64,000 nucleotides of DNA from Planctomycetota bacterium (GTDB taxonomy: Bacteria; Planctomycetota; UBA1135; UBA2386), in the NCBI GenBank assembly GCA_025459175.1, contig JALORC010000004.1:62001-126000 (forward strand), given 5' to 3'. The position numbers and the translations under genes are program-made. Positions 53,110 through 61,441 of this stretch are shown piece by piece. Numbering within the stretch: position 1 is the first letter of the stretch; the number at the start of each line of letters is the position of its first letter. The notes beneath the pieces are model-generated. The model saw only the letters and a list, made by a program, of their open reading frames with translations. It made no database searches and had not been told where the DNA came from.

Positions 53110-53589
53110 GTGGTCGACACCGCGGTGACGGTGGTCTGGAACGAGCGGCTGACGACGACCGCGGGCCGTGCGTTCCTGCGCCAGGGCCGCATCGAGCTGA
53201 ACCCGCGGCTGCTCGGCAAGGCGCCGGCCGAGGTGCCGATGGTGCTCGTGCACGAGACCGCGCACATCGCCGCGTTCCGGCTGTTCGGCGCCAACATCCC
53301 GGCCCACGGCCGGCACTGGCGGTCGCTGATGCGACTCGCGGGTTACGCGCCGGAGGTCACGCACAAGATCCCGGTCGACGATCTGCGCCAGGGCCGCCGC
53401 CGCTACGTGTATCTGCGCGTCTGCGAGCAGTGTGGGGATCGCCAGCTGCTCGAGGCCCCGCGCTACGGCAAGTGCGGCGGCTGTTCGGCGCGCGACAGCT
53501 TCCTGGTCATGAAGGCCAAGGCCGGGCCGGCCGGCGAGGCGGCGCTGCAGCGGCTGTCGCTGGCGGACGTGCGCGCGGCGTTCGAGTGA
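53110..53589 (+). CDS. SprT-like zinc metalloprotease
   Basis: This 159-residue SprT/Spartan-type protein has VVWNERLTTTAGRAFL, then the metal site VHETAHIAAFRLFG with HExxH. GRHWRSLMRLAGYAPEV and a C-terminal four-cysteine ribbon (VCEQCGD and YGKCGGC) follow. Eukaryotic Spartan proteases degrade DNA-protein crosslinks; the role of bacterial SprT is not well defined. GTG 53110 is the first standard start. The frame is open back to a TGA at 53062-53064, so a few more residues via a rare start (ALAEWR) are possible. The gene starts 16 bp after the repeat copy 2. The promoter it once shared with upstream genes may have changed when the segment was inserted. Confidence 0.85.
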   Translation: MVDTAVTVVWNERLTTTAGRAFLRQGRIELNPRLLGKAPAEVPMVLVHETAHIAAFRLFGANIPAHGRHWRSLMRLAGYAPEVTHKIPVDDLRQGRRRYVYLRVCEQCGDRQLLEAPRYGKCGGCSARDSFLVMKAKAGPAGEAALQRLSLADVRAAFE

Positions 53590-53607
53590 GAGGCTGAGAG
53601 GCCGCCG

Positions 53608-56379
53608 TCAGTCCGGCAGCACGACGGCCGCGCGCCGTTCCGCCGGCGTCACCTCGAGCCGCACGATCTTGCCGGCCCGGAACTCGCACTCGACCACCGT
53701 GCGCTGCGGTGCGTGCAGCCGGAACGACACGTCCCAGTCCTTCGGCCAGCACGGCAGCACGCGGATCGCGCCGTCGTCGCACTGCAGCAGCATGCGTTGC
53801 ACGGTGTCGAGCAGGTTGCTGCCGTGGCACTGGTCCGGGCACCAGTCGAAGTTCGGGCCCCACATCGCCGGGAAGCGGTGCGCCGCGTGGCTGTTGGCGA
53901 GCCGCGCCAGCACGTTGTCCCGCGCCTCGTCGACAAGGCCCAGCAGGGCAGCGAGCTGGCCGTCCTGCGGCCAGCCGTGCCGATGGCGATCGTGGCGGGC
54001 CCGATACGTCGCGCGCGCGAGCTCGAGCTCGGGCTTGCCGAGGCCGTGCAGCCGGAACGGGAACACCGCGTAGAGCTCGGGGCTCTCGACGTTCTGGCGG
54101 CTCGGGTCGTACTTCGCCGCCGGCGCGAGGCGCCGTTCGCCGTTGACCGTGTGCACCGGCACCGGCGGCAGCCGCTGCTCGAGCTCGGCCCACTGCTGCA
54201 GCCGATCGGGCGGCATCAGCTGCGGCGCGAGCGTGCGCAACCGCTGCAGGCACCAGTGCAGGCCGGCGACCGTCGGCAGATCGTCCTCGACGCCGTGCCA
54301 GTGGGTCTCCAGCGCCTGCGTCGGCGTGAGTCGCAGCCGGTCGCCGTCGCCGCGCGGATACGCGGTCGCGAACCACTGCAGCACCGGCACCGCGATCGGC
54401 AGCAGCTCGGCGCGCAGGAACGCGTCGTCGCGTTCTTGGTCGTAGCGATCGAGCAGCAGCGCCAGCAGTTCGAGCCCTTGGTTGCGGGTGTGTTCCCACC
54501 ACGGACACAGCACCTTGCCGACCGGCTGGCCGTCGCGTTGCCAGCCGTAGTCGCCGTTCGCATGGGTGCCGAACGGCGTCATCGTCTCGGGCCAGTAGCC
54601 GCCCTCGGCGCTGTGCCACACCGAGGCCCGCGCCACCGCCGCCGCCAGCGTGCGGCGATAGAACGCGAACAGCGGCGCCTGCTGGTCGAAGTCACCCTGC
54701 GCCAGCATCGGGTAGTACGGCAGCCGCGTGTTCTGCCACCAGAAGCAGTCGCCCCAGCGGCGCCAGTCGGCATCGTGCGGCTGACCACCGGTCGGCTTCG
54801 GTTCGACGGTGAAGATCGAGCCGTTGAACTTGATCGGGAACTTGCCGCGGCCACCGCAGGCCTGGATCCAGCGCTGCAGCACCAGCGCCTGCGTCAACCG
54901 CGACGGCGGCGGTGGGTCCGTGGCGCGACCTCCGGGATGACTGTCGGCGACCAGCTTGCCGTCGCACGACAGCGTGATGCGGCCCGTCATCGCGTCGAAC
55001 GTCGCCCCGACCGTGTGCGTGGTGTCCGGCTGCAGCACGTCCTTCGCGACCAGTTGCCGATCGCCGACGATCAGCCGCAGCGCGCGGCCCGGGTGCGTGT
55101 CGAACAGGAAGCCGTCGCCGGTGCCGGCGGTGAGCTTGTCGACGATGCGACCGATCGGGTGCGCGGCGTCCTGGCGCAGACGTGCTTCGATGCGGAAGCC
55201 GCGCGACAGCGGCAAGGCGCGCCATGCGTCGTCGACGACCGGCAGCGCCGTGCCGGGGGCATGCCGGATCAGTGGCACGACGGCCGGCAAGCTCGGTGCG
55301 GGCATCGCCGGCAGCGGTGCCGGGCTGCTCCAGAGCTGCAGTTCCTCGATCGAGCCTTGGAAGCGATTGCCGCCGTCGCTGTCGACGCCGATGCGCAGCG
55401 GGTGGTCGTTCTGCGGCACGGTGGCCGTCTGGTCGCCGTTGACGAACACGTACGAGCGTTGCCAGAACGCACGCCACCACGCGGCCGTGCGCTGCTGCGC
55501 GGTCGCGGTGTCGGTCGCCGCCAGCAGCTCGCGCGCATGCGTGGTCCAGGCCTCCGGCGTGCTCGGCTGCAGGCACGGCGCGGCGATGCGCAGCGCGTGG
55601 CGCCCGCCCGGCGCCGTCGCGACGTCGAGCGCACCGGGCACCGGTGCGAACAGCAGCATGCGTTCGGCCGCCGACAGCAGCAGGCCGAAGGCGCGACCCT
55701 GCAGCACGTCGTCGACGGTCGCGGCCGGCAGGCCCTGCCGCGCCGCGGTGAAGCCGACCACCGAGCTGCGGTTGTGGTGCAACCAGCCCACGTGCGAACC
55801 GCCCTCGGCGCCGGCCACGTCGAGCGCGAGGTCCGCCGACTCGGTGACGGCGACGTCGTCCGGCGCATCCTTCATGGTCCAGCTGGACGCGAGTTCCTCG
55901 CCGCGCAGCCGCTTCTCGTCGAGGCGCCACGAGCGCACCTGCGCCTGCAGCGTGTGCTGCCGGGTGCTGTCGCTGGTCACGTGGATCACGTCGCTGTCGC
56001 TGTCGACGAACAGCTGCAGCACGACCTTGTCGTCGCCGCTGCCGAGCGTGACCTGGATGCAGCCTTGTTCCAGCAGCAGGCGCTGTTCGAAGCCCGGACT
56101 GCTCGGCATCGGCGTCACCGCGAACGACAGCGCGCCGAGCTTCAGCAGCCGCGACGCCTCCGAGAACGCGTCGGTGCGGGCGACGTAGCAGTGCAGTCGA
56201 CCGTCGGGGGTGCACCAGACGTTGGCGCCGACCTCGCCGTTGCCGATCGGCATCGAGCCGCTGGCATCGGCGCTCGGCGTGCGCCAGACGACGTCGTAGG
56301 CGGCCAGCTGCTGGGCGCGCCCGGACGCGGCGGCGAGCAGCAGCGCGGCGGGCAGGAACACCGGAGACCTGGACAGCAT
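53608..56379 (-). CDS. secreted DUF5703 / GH95-related glycoside-hydrolase-like protein
   Basis: This 923-residue protein has a signal peptide (LLLAAASGRAQQ). Next comes the DUF5703 start YDVVWRTPSADASGSMPIGN, then GEVGANVWCTPDG, a beta-sandwich as in GH95-type alpha-fucosidases. Residues roughly 310-490 look like an inserted concanavalin/LamG domain (FQGSIEELQLWSSPAP and FDAMTGRITLSCDGKLV). A helical (alpha/alpha)6-like domain follows, with FWWQNTRLPYYPML, WEHTRNQGLELL and PNFDWCPDQCHGSNLL. It probably acts on polysaccharides outside the cell; the substrate and catalytic residues are not assigned. It converges on sprT-like with 18 bp between, and is divergent from the acyltransferase. Confidence 0.78.
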   Translation of the reverse strand: MLSRSPVFLPAALLLAAASGRAQQLAAYDVVWRTPSADASGSMPIGNGEVGANVWCTPDGRLHCYVARTDAFSEASRLLKLGALSFAVTPMPSSPGFEQRLLLEQGCIQVTLGSGDDKVVLQLFVDSDSDVIHVTSDSTRQHTLQAQVRSWRLDEKRLRGEELASSWTMKDAPDDVAVTESADLALDVAGAEGGSHVGWLHHNRSSVVGFTAARQGLPAATVDDVLQGRAFGLLLSAAERMLLFAPVPGALDVATAPGGRHALRIAAPCLQPSTPEAWTTHARELLAATDTATAQQRTAAWWRAFWQRSYVFVNGDQTATVPQNDHPLRIGVDSDGGNRFQGSIEELQLWSSPAPLPAMPAPSLPAVVPLIRHAPGTALPVVDDAWRALPLSRGFRIEARLRQDAAHPIGRIVDKLTAGTGDGFLFDTHPGRALRLIVGDRQLVAKDVLQPDTTHTVGATFDAMTGRITLSCDGKLVADSHPGGRATDPPPPSRLTQALVLQRWIQACGGRGKFPIKFNGSIFTVEPKPTGGQPHDADWRRWGDCFWWQNTRLPYYPMLAQGDFDQQAPLFAFYRRTLAAAVARASVWHSAEGGYWPETMTPFGTHANGDYGWQRDGQPVGKVLCPWWEHTRNQGLELLALLLDRYDQERDDAFLRAELLPIAVPVLQWFATAYPRGDGDRLRLTPTQALETHWHGVEDDLPTVAGLHWCLQRLRTLAPQLMPPDRLQQWAELEQRLPPVPVHTVNGERRLAPAAKYDPSRQNVESPELYAVFPFRLHGLGKPELELARATYRARHDRHRHGWPQDGQLAALLGLVDEARDNVLARLANSHAAHRFPAMWGPNFDWCPDQCHGSNLLDTVQRMLLQCDDGAIRVLPCWPKDWDVSFRLHAPQRTVVECEFRAGKIVRLEVTPAERRAAVVLPD

Positions 56380-56450
56380 CGCCGCAGGATACGGAATCGT
56401 CGCCCGGTTCGATGCGGCTGTCGGCGACTGCTATACCTCGCCACCTCTCC

Positions 56451-57548
56451 ATGTCGCCCCAGCACATCCCGGTCCTCGACGGCCTGCGCGCGTTCGCCGT
56501 CCTGTTGGTGCTGTGGTGCCACGTACCGGTGACCATCGCCGGCTATCCGGAATGGCTGAAGGTCGGCGAATGGCTGCTGCGACCGGGCAACCTCGGGGTC
56601 GAGCTGTTCTTCGTGCTGAGCGGGTTCCTGATCACGCGGATCCTGCTCGCCGAACGGGAACGCGGCACGCCGGTGCGCTGGTTCCTGCTGCGGCGGCTGC
56701 TGCGCATCTTCCCGATCTACTACCTGCTGCTGTTGGTGATGGCGGCGCAGCGGCCGGCGGCCGAGATCGGCTGGTGCGCGGCCTATCTGTTCAACATCGT
56801 GTCGATCGTGCAGCCGATGCCAGGGCCGCTCGAGCACACGTGGTCGTTGTGTGTCGAGGAGCACTTCTATCTGTTGTGGCCGCTGCTCGCGTCGTGGTTG
56901 CCCGCCCATCGCAGCAAGCAGGTGTTGCAGTGGGTCGTCATCCCGCTGGCGATCGGCACCGCGATCGCGGCGATCGTGTGGTGGCCGCAGTACGCGCCGC
57001 GCACGATCGAGCGCTTCACGCCGTGCCGCTGCCTCGGGCTCGCCGCCGGCGCGCTGCTCGCGCACGCCGAGGCACGGGTGACCGGCGACCGACGGTTCTC
57101 GCTGTGGTTCACGCTGGCCGCGGCGGTGGTGCTGCTGGTGGGGCATCCGCACGTGTTGTTCCTGTTCGGGCCGTACTGGGCCGGCAGCACCACGGGCTGG
57201 TTCGCGCTCGATTGGGCGGTGCTGGCGTGGCGGCTGCACACGACGCTACTGTGCACGGTGGTGGTGATGTGGTGTCTGCGCGGTCACGGCAGCGGCTGGT
57301 CGGTGCGTTGGCTCGCGTGGGCGCCATTGCGCGGCATCGGCCGCATCAGCTACGGGCTCTATCTGTACCACCTGCCGATCTACTACTGGCTGGCGCCGAC
57401 GCCGACGCTGCCGGAGATCTGGCTCGCGGTCGGGGCGACGTTCGCGGCGGCGATCGGGTCGTACTTCGTCGTCGAACGGCCGCTGCAGCGCTTCGGGGCG
57501 CGGTTCCGGGGGCGGCGGCCGGCGGCGCCGCGGCCGGAGGTCGCCTGA
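56451..57548 (+). CDS. acyltransferase 3 family (OafA/YrhL-like) membrane protein
   Basis: This 365-residue membrane protein begins MSPQHIPVLDGLRAFAVLLVLWCHV, the classic start of the acyltransferase 3 family with its conserved histidine. GNLGVELFFVLSGFLITRILL and RRLLRIFPIYYLLLL follow. HTWSLCVEEHFYLLWPLL carries the SxExxFY motif, and YGLYLYHLPIYY lies near the end, over about ten helices. Such proteins O-acylate sugars of surface polysaccharides, using acyl-CoA across the membrane. The target is unknown. ATG 56451 fits the family start. The C-terminus is short and Arg/Pro-rich, with no SGNH domain. Confidence 0.92.
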   Translation: MSPQHIPVLDGLRAFAVLLVLWCHVPVTIAGYPEWLKVGEWLLRPGNLGVELFFVLSGFLITRILLAERERGTPVRWFLLRRLLRIFPIYYLLLLVMAAQRPAAEIGWCAAYLFNIVSIVQPMPGPLEHTWSLCVEEHFYLLWPLLASWLPAHRSKQVLQWVVIPLAIGTAIAAIVWWPQYAPRTIERFTPCRCLGLAAGALLAHAEARVTGDRRFSLWFTLAAAVVLLVGHPHVLFLFGPYWAGSTTGWFALDWAVLAWRLHTTLLCTVVVMWCLRGHGSGWSVRWLAWAPLRGIGRISYGLYLYHLPIYYWLAPTPTLPEIWLAVGATFAAAIGSYFVVERPLQRFGARFRGRRPAAPRPEVA

Positions 57549-57669
57549 CCCTGGCGGCGGCGGGTGGCGGATCTACCGCGTCGCCGACGCCTGCGCGTGG
57601 CGCTGGTCACGGCCACTGGCCATCCCTATCCTCGGACGGATTCCGCATTGCGGATCAAAAGGAGAAGAC

Positions 57670-58674
57670 GTGCCGAACATGCTGACCAGCAAGTTGCAAT
57701 CTGCCAAGGACGCCGCCGTCGACCTGTTCCTCGGTACGGGGAAGGCCTTCGAAGGCCTGACCGCGCTCGCGGCATCGACACGACCGACGCACAATGTCGT
57801 CGGCGTCGGCGTGGGACCGAAAGAAACGGATGGACAGGTTTCGGTAGGCAAGTGCATCCGCTTCTATGTCGAGCGCAAGGTGGCTGAGGCGTCGATTCCC
57901 AGGGAGTTCATCATTCCCAGGACGATTCGAGGCGTCCCGACCGACGTCATCGAGACCGGCCGCTTCCACGCGCTCGCGCTGCCGATCGCCCGCACGCGCA
58001 TGCGGCCTGCCAAGGGCGGCTGCTCGGTCGGGTTCCGGTTCACCGGTGCGAAGGCCGGCTACGTCATGGCCGGCACGATGGGCACGTTGGTGACCAATGC
58101 AGCGGGCAAACGCTTCATCCTGAGCAACAACCACGTCATCGCCAACGAGAACGCGTTGCCACTCGGCAGTCCGATCTTCCAGCCCGGATTTCTCGACAAC
58201 GGCGATCCGGCGACCGACCAGATCGCAAAGCTGAGCAAGTTCGTGAAGATCAAGGCTTCACCGGCATGGAACCGCGTCGATGCGGCGATCGCGGAGCTGC
58301 TGCAGCCGAGTCTCGCGGTGCGCAACATCTTGCCGTCCGTGGGAGCCTTGAAGAGCACGGCTCCGATCCCTGCCGCGATCGGCATGAAGGTCCACAAGCA
58401 CGGTCGCACCACGGGCTATCGACGCGGTACGGTCGTCGACATCGCCGCGGACGTGAACATCACGTTCGACTTCGGCACCGCGCGGTTCGCCGACCAGATC
58501 GTGATCGTCGGCCAGGCCGGCCAGTCCTTCTCCGATTCGGGCGACTCCGGTTCCTTGATCGTGACCCGGCCAGGCGGCCGTGCGACGGGACTCCTGTTCG
58601 CCGGCTCGGCCTCGCACACGATCGCCAATCACATCGCCGACGTGTTGAGCGCGCTCAAGGTCTCGCTGCTATGA
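57670..58674 (+). CDS. trypsin-like serine protease without signal peptide
   Basis: This 334-residue protein starts at GTG 57670, preceded by AAGGAG at optimal spacing. Residues 40-110 form a small domain (NVVGVGVGPKETDG and CIRFYVERKV). A chymotrypsin-like fold follows with the His in LSNNHVIANEN, the Asp probably in NRVDAAIAE, and the nucleophile in SDSGDSGSLIV. Hydrophobic export signals are not obvious. It may be cytoplasmic, or exported by a non-Sec route. It resembles proteases described as nucleic-acid- or phage-associated trypsin-like proteins in several bacteria, but I cannot assign a subfamily. It is followed by an ATGA-overlapping small gene. Confidence 0.8.
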   Translation: MPNMLTSKLQSAKDAAVDLFLGTGKAFEGLTALAASTRPTHNVVGVGVGPKETDGQVSVGKCIRFYVERKVAEASIPREFIIPRTIRGVPTDVIETGRFHALALPIARTRMRPAKGGCSVGFRFTGAKAGYVMAGTMGTLVTNAAGKRFILSNNHVIANENALPLGSPIFQPGFLDNGDPATDQIAKLSKFVKIKASPAWNRVDAAIAELLQPSLAVRNILPSVGALKSTAPIPAAIGMKVHKHGRTTGYRRGTVVDIAADVNITFDFGTARFADQIVIVGQAGQSFSDSGDSGSLIVTRPGGRATGLLFAGSASHTIANHIADVLSALKVSLL

Positions 58675-58940
58675 TGCAGGCCCCCGTCCAGCACCTCGCG
58701 CCTGCCCTCCGTCCGACGATGCCCCGCGTCCCTGATGTCGCCACCCTCAAGCGCCGGCTGTCGCCGCGCCTCCTCGACATCGATGGCGTCAGCGGAATGG
58801 GGCTGCCGAGAGGCAAGCTGACTGTGTATCTGGCCGTGGACAGCGAGTCGGTCCGTCGCCGGGTGCAGGAACTGATCGCCAAGCTGGCGCCCGGCACCCG
58901 GCCGGTGTTCGAGGTCACGGGACCGCTCCGCTCCCAGTGA
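58671..58940 (+). CDS. small protein paired with the trypsin-like protease
   Basis: This 89-residue protein starts at ATG 58671, overlapping the protease stop (ATGA). The core, LLDIDGVSGMGLPRGKLTVYLAVDSES followed by RRRVQELIAKLAPGTRPVFEV, suggests a beta-alpha-beta ferredoxin-like fold. The opening resembles the VVGVGVGPKE...IRFYVERK part of the protease itself. It could be a propeptide-like chaperone or inhibitor encoded in trans (inference). No signal peptide. Confidence 0.7.
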   Translation: MMQAPVQHLAPALRPTMPRVPDVATLKRRLSPRLLDIDGVSGMGLPRGKLTVYLAVDSESVRRRVQELIAKLAPGTRPVFEVTGPLRSQ

Positions 58941-58983
58941 GTCGTGTAGCGACCTCTGCCTGCCCTATGCTGCGCCGCCCACC

Positions 58984-59862
58984 GTGAGCCGACACCGCGA
59001 CCTGTTCGAAGAGATCGTGCGCCTGCGCCAGGAAGGCATCCCCGCCGCCCTGGCCACCATCGTCGGCACGCGTGGCTCGACGCCGGGCCGCACCTCGATG
59101 CGCCTGCTGGTGCTCGGCGACGGCACGTTCCTCGGCACCGTCGGCGGCGGTTGTCTCGAGGCCGAGGTCTACGACACCGCCCTCCAGGTCCTCGCCGACG
59201 AGCAGCCGCGCTCGCTGCAGTTCCGACTGACGGAACAGGACTCGCCCGATTCGGGCCTCATGTGCGGCGGCGAGGTGACGATCTTCGTGGAACCACTGAC
59301 GACTCCTTCGGTGTGGATCTTCGGCGCCGGCCACGTCAGCAAGGCGCTGTGCCAGATGGCGGCGCTGGCCGGTTTCCGGGTCACGATCGCCGACGATCGC
59401 TCCACCTATGCGACCGCCGAGCGCTTCCCCGAGGCGAGCGAGGTCATCGCGATGCCGTACGCGGAGGCGGTCGCGAAGATGGCGATCCGCCAGAACAGCT
59501 ACGGCATCGTCGTCACGCGCGGCCACAAGGAGGACGGCCACGTGCTCGAACTGCTGGGCCGGCGCTTCGCGCGCGGCGAGCGGCTGAAGTTCCTCGGCAT
59601 GATCGGCAGCAAGACCAAGCAGGCGCTGCTGTGGAAGCACCTGCGCGAGGCGGGCATCGGCGACGACTTCCTGGCGACGGTGCGGACGCCGATGGGTGCG
59701 TATCTCGGCGGCAAGACGCACGAGGAGATCGCCGTGTCGGTGGTCGCCGAACTGATCGCGGTGCGGCGGCTCGGGCAGGATCTGTCGGCGTCGTGGGCGG
59801 GCCGCAAGAAGGAGAAGGGGCGCGTCGACGGCGTGCGCGACCTGCCGGCCGACGAGGCGTGA
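58984..59862 (+). CDS. xdhC: XdhC/CoxI-family protein
   Basis: This 292-residue protein has the XdhC layout. The N-terminal domain has ATIVGTRGSTPGRTSMRLLV, then GTVGGGCLEAEVY and SGLMCGGEVTIFVEPL. The C-terminal Rossmann-like domain has VWIFGAGHVSKALCQMAALAGF, VVTRGHKEDGHVLELL, and FLGMIGSKTKQALLWKHL. XdhC proteins bind molybdenum cofactor and insert its sulfurated form into xanthine dehydrogenase-type enzymes. No molybdenum hydroxylase gene is in the window. GTG 58984 is the start, 43 bp after the small protein. Confidence 0.9.
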   Translation: MSRHRDLFEEIVRLRQEGIPAALATIVGTRGSTPGRTSMRLLVLGDGTFLGTVGGGCLEAEVYDTALQVLADEQPRSLQFRLTEQDSPDSGLMCGGEVTIFVEPLTTPSVWIFGAGHVSKALCQMAALAGFRVTIADDRSTYATAERFPEASEVIAMPYAEAVAKMAIRQNSYGIVVTRGHKEDGHVLELLGRRFARGERLKFLGMIGSKTKQALLWKHLREAGIGDDFLATVRTPMGAYLGGKTHEEIAVSVVAELIAVRRLGQDLSASWAGRKKEKGRVDGVRDLPADEA

Positions 59863-59881
59863 TGCCATAGCTTTGCGCACC

Positions 59882-61414
59882 ATGGCTTCAGCCCGGCAGG
59901 AGCGGCGGTTGCATGTGCTAGTGTGGGGCACGGCAGCGACCATCGCCGCGGCGCTCGTGTTCCTGGTGACCTGGCTCGCGACGGATGCAGCGCTGCACCG
60001 GCCTGGTGGGGTTCGAGATGCCGACACGGCGGTGGCTCGAACGATTGCGCGGGAGCCGGGGGGCGACCGAACGTCCGCGCGCAGCCTGCCGGTCGACGGG
60101 GCCGCGGTGGATGCCACCGAGGTGCCTGGCGCGGCGGACGAGAACTGGATCGTCGAGGTCCAGGACACGGCGGGCCGCCCGGTGGACCGGGCCGTCGTCA
60201 CCGTTGCCGACGCGCGCGGCAGCAGCCTGGCCCGCGACCCGGTGTCCGGCGAGGGGCTCCTGTTGCTGACCCGCGGCGTGCATCCCGCCGCCGGCTGCAC
60301 GATGACTGCGTCGGTGCCTGGGCGCAGCCTCCGGCAGCCCTTCGTGCCTTCATCGCGGCCGTTCCGGGCGGTCTTGAACGTCGGCGACATGGGCACGCTG
60401 CGGATCATGTGCGAAGGCAGCGGGGCCGATCTCGAGGTCGGCGAGGCGCAGGACGGCGGTGTGCTCGACCCGTTCGAGGTGGGTGACGGGAACGGATCGG
60501 TCGAGGTCCGCGTCGCGGCCGGCGGCGTGCCATACGTCGTCAAAGCGCGCACACCGTGCTTCGTGGTCAGCGAACGGGTCGTCGGCCCGCGGGCGCAGGG
60601 CGAGGTCGTCGACGTCCGGCTCGACCTGCGTTCCTGCCTCGTGACCGGGCGTCTGCTCGGCGGCGATATCCTCGACCTACCGATCCATGCGCAGTGGTTC
60701 GCTGCGGGGGTGGCACACGGGTTCCGGGTGGCGGTCGGTGAGCGCGGTGAGTTCGCACTGGAACTGCCGCGCGGCCGGCCGATGCAGCTGACGTTCACGC
60801 GGGACGTCGAGTTCGCGTCGTGCGACCTGCCGGCGCTCCATGCCGACCATCACGAAGTCGGCGGCGTCGTGTTCCTGCCACGTCCGCGGCTCGGCGTGCT
60901 CGAGCTGCGCGATCCCGATGGCAAGCTGTGGCTGGCCGCGCCGCAGATCGTTCGGGTGCTGATGGAGGACGGCAGTCAGGGGCCCGACAGCTGGATCCGC
61001 TTCATCGGTTCCGCACGGCTCGGCATCGAGGTGCTGGGCGCGCCGGGAGTCGCGTCGGTGGTCGTCGCCCCCAGCGCGCCGGAGTGCTTCTGCGAGCCGG
61101 CGTTCCTCACGATCCATGGTGGCGGGGCCTTTCGCGCCCAGTTCATGACTGGTTGCCGTGTGATCGTCCGTCTCGTGGAGCCCGGGGCGACCGGCTTGCG
61201 CAGGCTCCGCCTGCAGAACACGGCGACGAAGCAGGTCCATCCGGCGGGCGGCCGCCTGATCGACGCGGGCACCGGCACGCAGGAGTACACGTTCGACGAC
61301 GTGCGCCCAGGCCACTGCGAGGTCACCGCCGAGGACGTGGAACTGGTCGGCGGGAAGCTGGTGGTCGGGCCGAGCCGCGAGCAGCAGTTCGAGGTCGCGA
61401 TCCGCCCGCGATGA
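59882..61414 (+). CDS. membrane-anchored protein with regulatory-like domains
   Basis: This 510-residue protein has an N-terminal membrane helix (about 14-36, VWGTAATIAAALVFLVTWLA). A low-complexity linker follows, then beta-rich domains with WIVEVQDTAGRPVDRAVVTV early and TQEYTFDDVRPGHCEVTAED at the end. The repeats resemble the extracytoplasmic part of the two sigma-factor fusions, but no sigma domain is present. It may be an orphan sensor or structural protein. ATG 59882 lies 20 bp after xdhC, but relatedness to that gene is unlikely. Function unknown. Confidence 0.7.
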   Translation: MASARQERRLHVLVWGTAATIAAALVFLVTWLATDAALHRPGGVRDADTAVARTIAREPGGDRTSARSLPVDGAAVDATEVPGAADENWIVEVQDTAGRPVDRAVVTVADARGSSLARDPVSGEGLLLLTRGVHPAAGCTMTASVPGRSLRQPFVPSSRPFRAVLNVGDMGTLRIMCEGSGADLEVGEAQDGGVLDPFEVGDGNGSVEVRVAAGGVPYVVKARTPCFVVSERVVGPRAQGEVVDVRLDLRSCLVTGRLLGGDILDLPIHAQWFAAGVAHGFRVAVGERGEFALELPRGRPMQLTFTRDVEFASCDLPALHADHHEVGGVVFLPRPRLGVLELRDPDGKLWLAAPQIVRVLMEDGSQGPDSWIRFIGSARLGIEVLGAPGVASVVVAPSAPECFCEPAFLTIHGGGAFRAQFMTGCRVIVRLVEPGATGLRRLRLQNTATKQVHPAGGRLIDAGTGTQEYTFDDVRPGHCEVTAEDVELVGGKLVVGPSREQQFEVAIRPR

Positions 61415-61441
61415 ACGTGGGCCGCCGGCGGCCGCGCCGCG

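Noticed and set aside
53061-53597. Coding frame from ATG 53061 over the SprT-like gene
   Set aside because: It is in a different frame from the HExxH and zinc-ribbon sequence and has shadow-like composition.
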